Of a stretch of DNA of 64,000 bases, positions 45,325-54,196 are shown in pieces. The stretch's first letter is position 1. Every line of letters starts with the position of its first letter. Both the position numbers and the translations under genes were made by a program. A model generated the notes under the pieces. That model was not told where the DNA came from. It ran no database searches and saw only the letters and a program-made list of their open reading frames with translations. This stretch comes from Mesorhizobium sp. ES1-4 (GTDB lineage Bacteria > Pseudomonadota > Alphaproteobacteria > Rhizobiales > Rhizobiaceae): assembly GCF_020164745.1 (NCBI RefSeq), contig NZ_JAIUGV010000004.1, positions 372,001 to 436,000 of the forward strand, read 5' to 3'.

Positions 45325-45548
45325 TTAATGTACTCGTCCCATTCGGGACCGAGTTCATCAAAATCGTCCGATATCCGAATTTTGCCTTTCAGCGCTCCAA
45401 ACAAGCCTTTACTCCCGCCAGCCCGGGCGGGAGCACTCAAGGTTGCGACTATCTCCCCGTGCCGTGTCAGATGGATCTCCTCACCGGCCTGTGCACGCTT
45501 CACCAACTCGGAGAGTTGAGCCTTCGCTTTCGCCATCGGAATGTTCAT
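45321..45548 (-). CDS. Phd/YefM-type antitoxin
   Basis: The 75-aa antitoxin begins MNIPMAKAKAQLSELVKRAQAGEEI, the Phd/YefM N-terminal DNA-binding fold, and continues RHGEIVATLSA. Its acidic C-terminus (DDFDELGPEWDEYIK) probably wraps the PIN toxin. A strong inverted repeat starts 11 bases upstream of the start and fits autoregulation. It precedes the toxin gene with a 4-base overlap. Confidence 0.9.
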   Translation of the reverse strand: MNIPMAKAKAQLSELVKRAQAGEEIHLTRHGEIVATLSAPARAGGSKGLFGALKGKIRISDDFDELGPEWDEYIK

Positions 45549-45558
45549 GCCAAACCTC

Positions 45559-45589
45559 TTATGACCAGAATTTAGGTCATAACTGGTCA
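45559..45589. promoter_or_regulatory. Operator of the toxin-antitoxin operon
   Basis: TTATGACC (45559-45566) and GGTCATAA (45575-45582) form a perfect inverted repeat with an 8-bp spacer. The overlapping pair TGACCAG (45562-45568) / CTGGTCA (45583-45589) makes a second dyad. The block lies immediately upstream of the antitoxin start, where antitoxins of this class bind. Confidence 0.6.
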
Positions 45590-45615
45590 GGCCGCAAGCA
45601 AGAGGAACCGAAAAA

Positions 45616-46728
45616 CTACTCTGCCGCCTCTATCTTGATCACGCCGCGCTTGATCTGGTCCTGCTCGATCGACTCGAACAGGGCGCGGAAATTGCCTTCG
45701 CCAAAGCCTTCGTCGCCCTTGCGCTGGATGAACTCGAAGAAGATCGGCCCGATCACGGTCTTCGAGAAGATCTGCAGCAGGATCTTGGTCATGCCGCCGT
45801 CGACCACGCCTTCGCCGTCGATCAGGATGCCGTGCTTCTTCATGCGCTCGATCGGCTCGTCATGGCCGTTCACGCGGTCATAGGACATGTCGTAATAGGT
45901 GTCGGGCGGGCCGGGCATGAACTTCAGCCCGTTGGCGGCAAGCTTGTCGGTGGCCTCGTAGATCTCGTCCGTGCCGACGGCGATGTGCTGGATGCCTTCG
46001 CCATTGTACTTCTTCAGATACTCGGCGATCTGACTGGTCTCGTCCTTGGATTCGTTGAGCGGAATGCGGATCTTGCCGCAGGGCGAGGTGATGGCGCGGC
46101 TGACCAGGCCGGTGATCTTGCCGTCAATGTCGAAGAAATGGATCTGCTTGAAGCCGAACAGATTGCGGTAGAAATCCCACCATTTGTCCATCTGGCCGCG
46201 ATAGACATTGTGAGTCAGGTGGTCGAGGAAATAGAAGCCGACGCCCTGCGGCCGCGGGTCGCGCGCACCGAGCCATTCGAACTCGGCGTCATAGGCCGAG
46301 CCCTTCTTGCCATAGGCGTCGATGAAATAGAGCAGCGAGCCGCCGATGCCGACGATGGCCGGCACGTCGAGCGCCTTGTCGTCGCCTTCGTAAGGCGTGG
46401 CGCCCTTCGAAACGGCGTGCTCGAAGGCATGCTTGGCATCGACCACCCGCCAGGCCATCGAGGCAGCGCAAGGGCCATGCTTTTCGGCGAACTTCATCGC
46501 ATGCGAGCCGGGCTCGGCATTGACGACATAGTTGATGTCACCCTGGCGCCAGACAGTGATGTCTTTGGTGCGATGCCTGGCTACCGCGACATAACCCATG
46601 CGGGTGAACAGCTCCGCCAGCTTCTGTGGCTCCGGATGCGCGAACTCCACGAACTCGAAGCCATCGGTGCCGGCCGGGTTGTCCTTGCTGATCGTGGCGG
46701 GCGGGGCGTCGTGCGGGAAGGGACCCAT
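45616..46728 (-). CDS. hppD: 4-hydroxyphenylpyruvate dioxygenase
   Basis: HppD converts 4-hydroxyphenylpyruvate to homogentisate, feeding hmgA. The 370-aa two-domain VOC-fold enzyme has Fe(II) ligands in FLDHLTHNV (His), IQHIAVGTD (His) and FFEFIQRKG (Glu). The start at 46728 has GGAGG nine bases upstream. It is separated from the hmgA operon by the toxin-antitoxin pair and diverges from an Lrp-type regulator. Confidence 0.95.
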   Translation of the reverse strand: MGPFPHDAPPATISKDNPAGTDGFEFVEFAHPEPQKLAELFTRMGYVAVARHRTKDITVWRQGDINYVVNAEPGSHAMKFAEKHGPCAASMAWRVVDAKHAFEHAVSKGATPYEGDDKALDVPAIVGIGGSLLYFIDAYGKKGSAYDAEFEWLGARDPRPQGVGFYFLDHLTHNVYRGQMDKWWDFYRNLFGFKQIHFFDIDGKITGLVSRAITSPCGKIRIPLNESKDETSQIAEYLKKYNGEGIQHIAVGTDEIYEATDKLAANGLKFMPGPPDTYYDMSYDRVNGHDEPIERMKKHGILIDGEGVVDGGMTKILLQIFSKTVIGPIFFEFIQRKGDEGFGEGNFRALFESIEQDQIKRGVIKIEAAE

Positions 46729-46831
46729 GATATTCCTCCGAAAGCTGCATGACCTGAAAAGGCCCATTTAACGCCATCATAGCGCGGAGCCGGCGCACGG
46801 TGCTTGCATTCAAACGCTTCAAATGATGATG

Positions 46832-46852
46832 TCATGCGCGAAACATGCATGA
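46832..46852. promoter_or_regulatory. Candidate operator between hppD and the Lrp-type gene
   Basis: TCATGC (46832-46837) and GCATGA (46847-46852) form a 6-bp inverted repeat spaced by 9 bp. They lie in the 138-base divergent region and end 14 bases before the Lrp-type start. Suitable for autoregulation and hppD control; weak evidence. Confidence 0.35.
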
Positions 46853-46866
46853 CGAGGGCCACAGCC

Positions 46867-47334
46867 ATGGATAGCGAGCGCATTGATCAATTTGACCGCA
46901 AGATAATGGCGCTCCTGCAGGGCGACGCGCGGCTGACCAACAACGATCTCTCGGGACGGGTGAACCTGTCGGCGTCGCAATGTTCGCGCCGGCGCCAGCG
47001 GCTGGAGGAAGACGGTTATATCAAGGGCTATCGGGCGGTGCTCGACCGCGACAGGCTGGGCTTCTCGCTGGTCAACGTCATCTCGGTAACGCTTGCCACC
47101 CACAATCGCGACAATGCAAGGCGCTTTGGCGAGCTGGTGGCACGGCTGCCCGAAGTGCAGGAGGCACACGCGCTCACTGGCGAGATGGATTACATCCTGA
47201 AGGTGGTGACGCCCGATCTGAAGTCACTGTCGGAATTCGTCAACGGCGTACTCTTGCCGCACGAATCCGTGCAGCATGTGAAGACGGCGATTGTGCTGGA
47301 AACGCTGAAGGAAACCGGCGCGCTGCCGATCTAG
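46867..47334 (+). CDS. Lrp/AsnC-family regulator, probable hppD activator
   Basis: The 155-aa product has an N-terminal HTH (DQFDRKIMALLQGDARLTNN, then NLSASQCSRRRQRLEE) and a C-terminal RAM ligand-binding domain (VQEAHALTGEMDYILKVV). It diverges from hppD, so aromatic amino-acid responsive control is likely. GAGGG lies before the ATG at 46867; upstream in-frame starts are less supported. Its stop interlocks with the opposing phosphatase-like gene (CTAG). Confidence 0.87.
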   Translation: MDSERIDQFDRKIMALLQGDARLTNNDLSGRVNLSASQCSRRRQRLEEDGYIKGYRAVLDRDRLGFSLVNVISVTLATHNRDNARRFGELVARLPEVQEAHALTGEMDYILKVVTPDLKSLSEFVNGVLLPHESVQHVKTAIVLETLKETGALPI

Positions 47335-47669
47335 CCCTTCGACTGCTGGATCAGTCCATACAGGTTGGTGCAGCGCGCGCCGGAGCGGCAATAGGCGAAC
47401 ACCGGCCCTTCGAGCTCATCCAGCGCTTTGGCTTGGTCCTCGACATTGTCCATGGTGATCTGGCCGCTGATCACCGGGATGTAGCGGAACGCAAGCCCGG
47501 CCCCTTCCGCCGCCGCCTTGAGCGTTTCCGCCGAAGGCTGGCCGGGCTGTTCGTCGTCCGGCCGGTTGCAGATCACGCTCTTGAAGCCGGCGGCCTTTAT
47601 GGCGGTGACGTCTTCGGGCTGGATTTGCCCGGAGACCGAATAATCCTCGCTGATTTCGCGGTATTCCAT
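47331..47669 (-). CDS. TIGR01244/DUF442-type sulfur transferase or phosphatase-like protein
   Basis: The 112-aa product begins MEYREISEDYSVSGQIQPEDV and has the tyrosine-phosphatase-like loop with cysteine nucleophile in AYCRSGARC near the C-terminus. It matches the small family related to the N-terminal domain of beta-lactamase hydrolase-like proteins, some of which act with persulfide metabolism. The following CRSG-x-R arginine is present. No partner gene (dioxygenase or MBL) adjoins it. Function otherwise unknown. Confidence 0.8.
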   Translation of the reverse strand: MEYREISEDYSVSGQIQPEDVTAIKAAGFKSVICNRPDDEQPGQPSAETLKAAAEGAGLAFRYIPVISGQITMDNVEDQAKALDELEGPVFAYCRSGARCTNLYGLIQQSKG

Positions 47670-47992
47670 GGCGGCATCCTCGCAATCTGGTTGTTGGAGA
47701 GTCTTGCCACTCCCCGACGTGGCCGGCAATCCGCGCCGACAGAAATCATTCGACGCAGATAGATGTTTCCGTCGAAGAATCCAACTCAAGCCGATCCGGA
47801 CAGGAACCGATCGATTCGACATGGGTGGGTGCGATGAGGTCGTCATTACATTTGGACAAGCCAATCGGTGTGGAGTTGCAGCCCAAGGCTCAACTGCCTC
47901 CCTTCTGGTCCAAGGGGATTTGGCGCCGCGCCCTTGCCCACAGCCCACCGCGACTCTAAACAGGCGCGACCGTCACAATGAAGGAACTTCCC
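47670..47992. other. 323-bp intergenic region between the DUF442-type gene and ridA
   Basis: Divergent genes flank this stretch. A 7-bp inverted repeat TTCGACG (47749-47755) / CGTCGAA (47770-47776) with a 14-nt spacer is the only structure I see. No credible small gene or RNA was recognised. Reading frames here lack ribosome-binding sites and family features. Confidence 0.45.
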
Positions 47993-48337
47993 ATGAGCAT
48001 TCGTCGCATCGATGTTGGCCCGCGCATGAGCCAGATCGTCATCCACGGCAACACCGTCTATCTGGCTGGCCAGGTCGGCGAACCCGGCGGCAACGTCGCC
48101 TCGCAGACCCGCGACATCCTGGCGACCATCGACGAATTGCTGGCCAAGGCCGGCACCGACAAGACCAAGATTGTCCAGGCGATCATCTGGCTGGCCGACA
48201 TGGGCACCTTCGCCGAGATGAATTCCGAGTGGGACAAGTGGGCGCCCCAGGGCCACACGCCCGCCCGCGCCACCGGCGAGGCAAAGCTCGCCGGCCCGGA
48301 ATATCTGGTCGAAATTATTATTACGGCTGCTATTTGA
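47993..48337 (+). CDS. RidA/YjgF-family protein
   Basis: The 114-aa product belongs to the Rid superfamily, whose archetype hydrolyses reactive enamines and imines from PLP enzymes. Visible family features are VYLAGQVGEPGGNVASQT and a C-terminal block ending VEIIITAAI. The arginine that in active RidA binds the carboxylate appears in HTPARATGE. AAGGAA precedes the ATG at 47993. Near hut and tdh genes, it may mop up reactive intermediates, but many Rid subgroups differ in activity. Confidence 0.85.
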   Translation: MSIRRIDVGPRMSQIVIHGNTVYLAGQVGEPGGNVASQTRDILATIDELLAKAGTDKTKIVQAIIWLADMGTFAEMNSEWDKWAPQGHTPARATGEAKLAGPEYLVEIIITAAI

Positions 48338-48351
48338 GTCGTCGAACTGCC

Positions 48352-48376
48352 GATCTCCCCTCGCAAGGGGGAGATC
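48352..48376. terminator. Bidirectional hairpin / palindromic repeat between ridA and hutC
   Basis: GATCTCCCC (48352-48360) and GGGGAGATC (48368-48376) form a perfect 9-bp stem with a 7-nt loop. It lies between two convergent genes, 14 bases after ridA and 2 bases before the hutC stop. It probably terminates transcription from both sides. The motif also resembles a common Mesorhizobium palindromic repeat. Confidence 0.6.
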
Positions 48377-48378
48377 AC

Positions 48379-49125
48379 TCACCCCTGCGATGGCGTGAAC
48401 CTTGCCACCAGCGTGTGGCTCTCCGCCGGATAGATGAAGCGCACATGGGTGACCGGGTGTTCGGCGCTCCAGGTGCGGCGTTCAACCACCAGGCAGGGTG
48501 CGCCGGGATCGATGTCGAGCGCGTCGGCGACGGTCTCGTCGGCGGCGACGGCTCTTATCCGGTGCTCGGCCTCGCTCCACGGCACGCGGCCGATAAGCCA
48601 AGGCCCGGCGGCGATTTCCAGAAATTCTTCGTCCCCGGCTTCCGAAACCGCCGAAAGATTGATCAGACGTTGCTCGAGTGCGAATGGCCGTTCGCCGGCA
48701 AAATGCAGGCCTTCGAGCCGTAGCACCGAACCCGCGGCGGACAGTCCGAGCAACGACCTGTCCTCCGCATTGCCGCGCCGCTTCAGCCGTTCCAGCCGCT
48801 CGTAGCGGTAGGGCAGGCCGAGCGCCTCGACCTCGACCCTGATGTCGTGAAGTTCCAGCACTGCCGCCTGCGATAGCGGCTGGCGGACGAAACTACCCGA
48901 CCGCCGGCGCCGCTCGATCAAACCTGCCTTGGCTAACTGCGACAGAGCCTTGTTCACCGTCATGCGCGAGCATCTGTATTCGGCGGTCAGCTCATGTTCG
49001 AAGGGGATACGGTGTCCGGGCGCCCAGGCGCCGGACAGGATCTTTTCGCGGATGTCGGAAAGGATGCGCTGATGCAGCGAGACGGTCTCGCTGTCTTCCA
49101 TGTCAGTCGGTTCAGCCATGCGCAT
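48379..49125 (-). CDS. hutC: Histidine-utilisation repressor HutC (GntR family)
   Basis: HutC represses hut genes and is released by urocanate. The 248-aa product has a GntR winged HTH (IREKILSGAWAPGHRIPFEHELTAEY, then CSRMTVNKALSQLAKAGLIERRRRSGSFV) and a UTRA effector domain (IRAVAADETVADALDIDPGAPCLVVERRTW). Its gene starts 5 bases after the hutF stop, so the two form the leftward arm of the cluster. The palindrome at 50544 is its likely operator. Confidence 0.92.
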   Translation of the reverse strand: MRMAEPTDMEDSETVSLHQRILSDIREKILSGAWAPGHRIPFEHELTAEYRCSRMTVNKALSQLAKAGLIERRRRSGSFVRQPLSQAAVLELHDIRVEVEALGLPYRYERLERLKRRGNAEDRSLLGLSAAGSVLRLEGLHFAGERPFALEQRLINLSAVSEAGDEEFLEIAAGPWLIGRVPWSEAEHRIRAVAADETVADALDIDPGAPCLVVERRTWSAEHPVTHVRFIYPAESHTLVARFTPSQG

Positions 49126-49130
49126 CTAGG

Positions 49131-50486
49131 TCAACCCTCGGAAAGCGCCGTCATCACGCTGCGAAACCGTTCGGCGATCGCCTCGCGCTTGGCATGTCTG
49201 CCGCCGCTGACCTGTTTGTTGCCGTGCACCCAGACGCAGTCGACCTTGCTGCCATTGGCAAAAATCCAGGCGTCGAGGATTGCATCGCCGCTCTTGCCGA
49301 CCAGCGAGGGGTTGCCGGCGTCGAGCGAGATGAGATCGGCGGATGAACCGGGCGCGATTTGCGATGCGCCGGCGCCAAGCGCGACACTGCCGCCGGCAAG
49401 TGCCGCGTCGAACAGGGCTCGCCCTGTGGAGCCGCCGGCCACGGCCAGCACATTGCGGGCGCGGTGCGCGAGGCGCTGCGAATATTCGAGCTGGCGCAAT
49501 TCGTCGGGCAGCCCGATGAGCACGTTGGAATCGGAGCCGACGCCAAACCGACCGCCATGCTCCCTGAACAATGGTGCGGCAAAAGTGCCGTCGCCGAGAT
49601 TGGCCTCCGTGATCGGGCAAAGGCCGGCGATGGCGCCGCTCTTGGCCATGCCGATGGTTTCGGCGTCGGTCATGTGGGTGGCATGGATCAGGCACCAGCG
49701 CTGGTCGACGGCGGCAGCCCCAAGCAGAAATTCAACCGGACGCGCGCCGGACCAGGCAAGGCAGTCCTCGACCTCCCTGACCTGCTCGGCGACATGGATG
49801 TGGATCGGCCCGTTTGGCGCCATGGCTGCAACTGCCGTGAGTTCCTCCGGCGTCGCGGCCCGCAGACTGTGCGGGGCAACGCCGACTATCGCTTGATTCA
49901 ACCCGCGAACCGATTCGCGGCTTTTCTCAACAAGCCGGGCGAACCGATTCACATCGTTGATGAATCGCCTTTGGCCTTCGTTCGGAGCCGCGCCGCCAAA
50001 AGAGGAGTGCGCGTAAAACACCGGCAGCAGCGTCAGGCCGATCCCCGTTTCACCGGCGGCGGCGGCGATGCGCTCGGCCATCTCGGCGGGGTTGGCATAG
50101 GGCTTTCCGTCGCGGTCGTGGTGCAGATAGTGGAATTCGCCGACGCGCGAAAAACCGGCCTCCAGCATTTCGACATAGAGCTGCGCCGCCACAGCCTCGA
50201 CCTGATCTGGTGTCATCGACAGCGCGAAGCGGTACATCACCTCTCGCCAGCTCCAAAAACTGTCGGCGGAGGGGCCGCGCAACTCGGCAAGCCCGGCCAT
50301 GCCGCGCTGGAACGCATGGCTGTGCAGGTTGGGCATGCCGGGCAGAAGAATGGCATGGCGTTCGTCACCAGCTGACGCGGTGCTCCCAGGCTCCACGGCG
50401 GCAATGCGCCCGTCGGTGAAAGAGATCCGCACATTGCTGCGCCAGCCATTTGGAAGAAGCGCCTGTTCCGCAAAGATATCGGTCAC
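49131..50486 (-). CDS. hutF: Formimidoylglutamate deiminase HutF
   Basis: HutF hydrolyses N-formimino-glutamate to N-formylglutamate and ammonia, the branch used with HutG deformylase. The 451-aa amidohydrolase has the metal motif MPNLHSHAFQRG, HIHVAEQ, a central LIHATHMT and VGSDSN. The GTG start has GGAGAG about 6 bases upstream; an extended frame upstream crosses the intergenic palindrome and was not used. It shares a transcription unit with hutC and diverges from hutI. Confidence 0.94.
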   Translation of the reverse strand: MTDIFAEQALLPNGWRSNVRISFTDGRIAAVEPGSTASAGDERHAILLPGMPNLHSHAFQRGMAGLAELRGPSADSFWSWREVMYRFALSMTPDQVEAVAAQLYVEMLEAGFSRVGEFHYLHHDRDGKPYANPAEMAERIAAAAGETGIGLTLLPVFYAHSSFGGAAPNEGQRRFINDVNRFARLVEKSRESVRGLNQAIVGVAPHSLRAATPEELTAVAAMAPNGPIHIHVAEQVREVEDCLAWSGARPVEFLLGAAAVDQRWCLIHATHMTDAETIGMAKSGAIAGLCPITEANLGDGTFAAPLFREHGGRFGVGSDSNVLIGLPDELRQLEYSQRLAHRARNVLAVAGGSTGRALFDAALAGGSVALGAGASQIAPGSSADLISLDAGNPSLVGKSGDAILDAWIFANGSKVDCVWVHGNKQVSGGRHAKREAIAERFRSVMTALSEG

Positions 50487-50543
50487 TTTTCTCTCCGCTT
50501 TCCTGTCTCGCATGCGATGATGGCACTTGCAGTGTGTTTCAAT

Positions 50544-50555
50544 ATGTATATACAT
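50544..50555. promoter_or_regulatory. Candidate HutC operator
   Basis: ATGTATATACAT is a perfect 12-bp palindrome in the 98-base gap between divergent hutF and hutI. Its core TGTATATACA matches what I recall of HutC half-sites in Pseudomonas. One site here could control both arms of the cluster. Confidence 0.65.
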
Positions 50556-50584
50556 AATCGCCACCGATTGAAACGGAAAAGATC

Positions 50585-51817
50585 ATGGCCGCAGAGAGTA
50601 AAAGCCGTGCAGGGGCCCTTCGCCTGTGGCGCAATGCGCGTCTGGCGACCATGGCCGAAAGTTCTGCCGGACTTGGTGTCGTCGAACGCGGCGCGGTCGC
50701 CGCGCATGACGGCCGCATTGTCTATGCCGGTGCGGAATCCGAGGTTCCCCCGGCCTTCGCCCAGGGCGAGATCATCGATTGCGAGGGCCGCTGGATCACG
50801 CCCGGCCTGATCGATTGCCACACTCATCTCGTCCATGCCGGCAACCGCGCCAACGAGTTCGAGATGCGGCTGGCTGGCGCAACTTATGAGGAGGTTGCCA
50901 GGGCCGGCGGTGGCATCGTCTCGTCGGTCAAGTCGCTGCGTGCGGCCAGCGAGGACGACCTGGTCGCTCAGGCGCTGCCGCGCCTGGATGCGTTGATGGC
51001 GGAAGGCGTCACCACCGTTGAAATAAAGTCGGGCTACGGTCTCGATCTCGACAATGAAAGGAAGTCGCTGCGCGCCGCGCGGCAGTTGGGCAACGAACGC
51101 CCGGTGACGGTCCGCACCACATGCCTCGCAGCCCACGCGCTACCGCCAGAAGCGAAGGGCGACAAGGACGCCTTCATCGATCTCGTCGCCAAAACGATCC
51201 TTCCCGGCGTCGCCGCCGAAGGCTTGGCCGATGCCGTCGACGGATTCTGCGAAGGCATCGCCTTTTCGCCCGAGCAGATGTCTCGCGTGTTCGACAAGGC
51301 CCGGGCGCTCGGCTTGCCTGTAAAACTCCACGCCGACCAACTGTCCAACCTGCACGGCGCTGAACTTGCCGCCCGCTATGGTGCCTTGTCGGCCGATCAT
51401 CTCGAATACACCGACGAGGCGGGCGCGCTGGCGATGGCCAGGGCGGGGACCGTGGCGACGATCCTGCCCGGCGCCTACTACTTCATCCGCGAAACCAAGA
51501 AGCCGCCGATCGGCCTCTTCCGCCAGCATGGAGTGAGAATGGCGGTCGCCACGGACAACAATCCCGGCACCTCGCCGCTGACGTCGCTGCTTCTGACCAT
51601 GAACATGGCGGCGACCCTGTTCGGCATGACGGTCGACGAATGTCTTGCCGGCGTTACCCGCGAAGCAGCGCGTGCGCTGGGCCTGCTCGACGGGACCGGC
51701 ACGCTGGAAGTTGGAAAATCCGCCGATCTGGCGATCTGGGACATCGAGCGCCCCGCCGAACTCGTCTACCGCATGGGCTTCAACCCGCTTCATGCCCGTA
51801 TCTGGAGAGGACAATGA
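50585..51817 (+). CDS. hutI: Imidazolonepropionase
   Basis: HutI opens imidazolone-5-propionate to N-formimino-glutamate, the third step of histidine degradation. The 410-aa amidohydrolase has metal ligands in [12 protein letters not shown], the substrate loop [19 protein letters not shown] and the late aspartate in [17 protein letters not shown] lies before the ATG. Its stop overlaps the hutH start by 4 bases. Confidence 0.95.
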   Translation: MAAESKSRAGALRLWRNARLATMAESSAGLGVVERGAVAAHDGRIVYAGAESEVPPAFAQGEIIDCEGRWITPGLIDCHTHLVHAGNRANEFEMRLAGATYEEVARAGGGIVSSVKSLRAASEDDLVAQALPRLDALMAEGVTTVEIKSGYGLDLDNERKSLRAARQLGNERPVTVRTTCLAAHALPPEAKGDKDAFIDLVAKTILPGVAAEGLADAVDGFCEGIAFSPEQMSRVFDKARALGLPVKLHADQLSNLHGAELAARYGALSADHLEYTDEAGALAMARAGTVATILPGAYYFIRETKKPPIGLFRQHGVRMAVATDNNPGTSPLTSLLLTMNMAATLFGMTVDECLAGVTREAARALGLLDGTGTLEVGKSADLAIWDIERPAELVYRMGFNPLHARIWRGQ

Positions 51818-53355
51818 CCGAACTGACCCTGAAGCCCGGCGCCGCGACGCTGGCCGACTGGCGCGCCATCTACCGTGGCGCAGTGCCGAAACTCGATGAT
51901 GCCTGCCGCCCAAGGATCAAGGCAAGCGCCGAAGCTGTCGCGCGCATCGTTGCCAAGGGCGAGCCGGTCTATGGCATCAACACCGGCTTCGGCAAGCTGG
52001 CCAGCGTCCGCATCCCAGCCGAGGACCTCGAGACCCTGCAGCGCAACATCGTTCTGTCGCACGCCGCGGGCGTCGGCGAGCCGATGCCTATTGCCGTTGC
52101 CCGGCTGATGATGGCGCTGAAACTGGCAAGCCTGGCGCAGGGCGCCTCCGGCGTGCGTCCACAAACCATCGAGTTGCTGGAAGCGATGCTCGCCAGTGAC
52201 GTCATCCCGGTGGTGCCGGCACAAGGTTCCGTCGGCGCCTCGGGCGACCTTGCCCCGCTGTCGCACATGACGGCGGTGATGATCGGCGTCGGCGAATGCT
52301 TTACGCCGCATGGGCGTTTCCCGGCCAAGGTCGCCTTCGTCTCGCATGGGCTGGAGCCGGTCACATTGGGAGCCAAGGAGGGGCTCGCGCTGCTCAACGG
52401 CACGCAGTTTTCGACCGCCTATGCGCTGGCCGGCCTGTTCGAGGCTGAGGTGCTCTACCAGTCGGCGCTGGTGGCCGGCGCGCTGTCGACCGACGCGGCC
52501 AAGGGTTCCGACGCGCCTTTCGACCCACGCATTCATCTGTTGAGGAAGCACCGCGGCCAGATCGAGACGGCGGACGCGCTGCGCAATCTGATGGCCGGCA
52601 GCGCCATCCGTGAATCGCACCGCGTCGGCGACGAGCGCGTGCAGGATCCCTATTGCCTTCGTTGCCAGCCGCAAGTCATGGGCGCGGCGCTCGATGTCCT
52701 GCGCAAGGCCGCCGATACGCTCGAAACCGAAGCCAATGGCGTCACCGACAATCCGCTGATCTTCGCCGAGGACGACACCGCGCTTTCCGGCGGTAATTTC
52801 CACGCCGAGCCGGTGGCCTTCGCGGCCGACATGATCGCGCTTGCCGTCTGCGAGATCGGCTCGCTGTCGGAACGCCGCATCGCCATGCTGGTCGACCCCG
52901 CGCTTTCCGGCATGCCCGCCTTCCTGACGCCCAAGCCCGGTCTGAACTCCGGCTTCATGATCCCGCAGGTGACGGCGGCCGCCCTTGTTTCGGAAAACAA
53001 GCAGAAAGCCTATCCGGCCAGCGTCGATTCCATCCCGACCTCCGCCAACCAGGAAGACCACGTCTCGATGGCCGCGCATGGCGCGCGCCGCCTGATCGGC
53101 ATGGTCGAGAATGCAACGGCCGTGATCGGCATCGAATTGCTGGCCGCGGCCCAAGGCTGCGATTTCCATCTGCCGCTGGCGTCGAGCGATGCGCTGGAGG
53201 CGGTGCGCAAGGTGGTCCGGGCCGAAGTTCCGCATCTCGACAATGACCGGCACTTCCACCCTGACATGGAGATGGCCATCGCCATGGTGCGCAGCGGCGC
53301 GACCGTCAAGGCTGCCGGCGCGGTGGTGCTGCCGTCGATCGCGGGAGTTGCATGA
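51814..53355 (+). CDS. hutH: Histidine ammonia-lyase
   Basis: HutH deaminates histidine to urocanate. The 513-aa enzyme has the Ala-Ser-Gly triad that forms the MIO cofactor in [14 protein letters not shown], plus [25 protein letters not shown] and NQEDHVSM. The ATG overlaps the hutI stop (ATGA); GGAGAGG is just upstream. The length is that of typical bacterial HutH. Confidence 0.96.
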   Translation: MTELTLKPGAATLADWRAIYRGAVPKLDDACRPRIKASAEAVARIVAKGEPVYGINTGFGKLASVRIPAEDLETLQRNIVLSHAAGVGEPMPIAVARLMMALKLASLAQGASGVRPQTIELLEAMLASDVIPVVPAQGSVGASGDLAPLSHMTAVMIGVGECFTPHGRFPAKVAFVSHGLEPVTLGAKEGLALLNGTQFSTAYALAGLFEAEVLYQSALVAGALSTDAAKGSDAPFDPRIHLLRKHRGQIETADALRNLMAGSAIRESHRVGDERVQDPYCLRCQPQVMGAALDVLRKAADTLETEANGVTDNPLIFAEDDTALSGGNFHAEPVAFAADMIALAVCEIGSLSERRIAMLVDPALSGMPAFLTPKPGLNSGFMIPQVTAAALVSENKQKAYPASVDSIPTSANQEDHVSMAAHGARRLIGMVENATAVIGIELLAAAQGCDFHLPLASSDALEAVRKVVRAEVPHLDNDRHFHPDMEMAIAMVRSGATVKAAGAVVLPSIAGVA

Positions 53356-54173
53356 TGGCCGCCGCTCCCTGGCTCACAGTCAGGCAAGGTACGGCGCCGC
53401 TGCTGGTGTCGATCCCGCATACCGGTATCGACCTCGCCGGCCTCGAAAACCGGCTTGTGTCGCCCTGGCTCGGTCGCCGTGACTGCGACTGGTGGATCGA
53501 CAACCTCTATGATTTCGCCGACAGTCTCGGCGCGACCGTCGTGCACACCGCGATCTCGCGCACCGTCATCGACGTCAACCGCGATCCGTCCGGTGCTTCG
53601 CTCTACCCCGGCCAGGCGACGACCAGCCTGTGCCCGACCGAGACCTTCGATGGCGATCCGCTCTATCTTGAAGGTGAAGAGCCGGGACCGTCCGAGGTCG
53701 ACGACCGCCGCGAAAAATTCTTTGTGCCTTATCATGCCGCCTTGCAGGCGGAGGCCGACCGCTTGCGGGGCCTGCACGAGAACATCGTCCTCTACGACTG
53801 CCACTCGATCCGCTCGGTCTTGCCGCGCTTGTTCGATGGCACGCTGCCGGTCTTCAATCTCGGCACGAATGACGGCAGCAGCGCAGACCCGACGCTGCAG
53901 GCGATGATCACCCAGATCATGGCCGAAACCGGCGAGACCTATGTCGTCAACGGCCGTTTCAAGGGCGGCTGGATCACGCGCCATTTCGGCCAGCCACAGG
54001 ACGGAGTCCACGCGCTGCAGATGGAACTCTCCAACCGTGGCTATATGCGTGAGCCCGAAGGGAAGGGCACGCCGGACAACTGGCCGGTACCCTACGATGC
54101 CGCGTTCGCCGCGCCGATCCGAGCCACGCTGACGCAGATTCTCCAAACCGCCATTGACTGGGCAGGGCGCTGA
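53352..54173 (+). CDS. hutG: N-formylglutamate deformylase (N-formylglutamate amidohydrolase)
   Basis: HutG releases formate and glutamate from N-formylglutamate. The 273-aa product has the FGase-family pattern: [12 protein letters not shown] near the start, [14 protein letters not shown], and [11 protein letters not shown] with probable zinc ligands. It overlaps hutH by 4 bases. Together with HutF it completes the five-step route of histidine breakdown rather than the formamide-releasing four-step route. Confidence 0.93.
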   Translation: MMAAAPWLTVRQGTAPLLVSIPHTGIDLAGLENRLVSPWLGRRDCDWWIDNLYDFADSLGATVVHTAISRTVIDVNRDPSGASLYPGQATTSLCPTETFDGDPLYLEGEEPGPSEVDDRREKFFVPYHAALQAEADRLRGLHENIVLYDCHSIRSVLPRLFDGTLPVFNLGTNDGSSADPTLQAMITQIMAETGETYVVNGRFKGGWITRHFGQPQDGVHALQMELSNRGYMREPEGKGTPDNWPVPYDAAFAAPIRATLTQILQTAIDWAGR

Positions 54174-54196
54174 CGCGCCGCTCTTCGAAAGGGACA

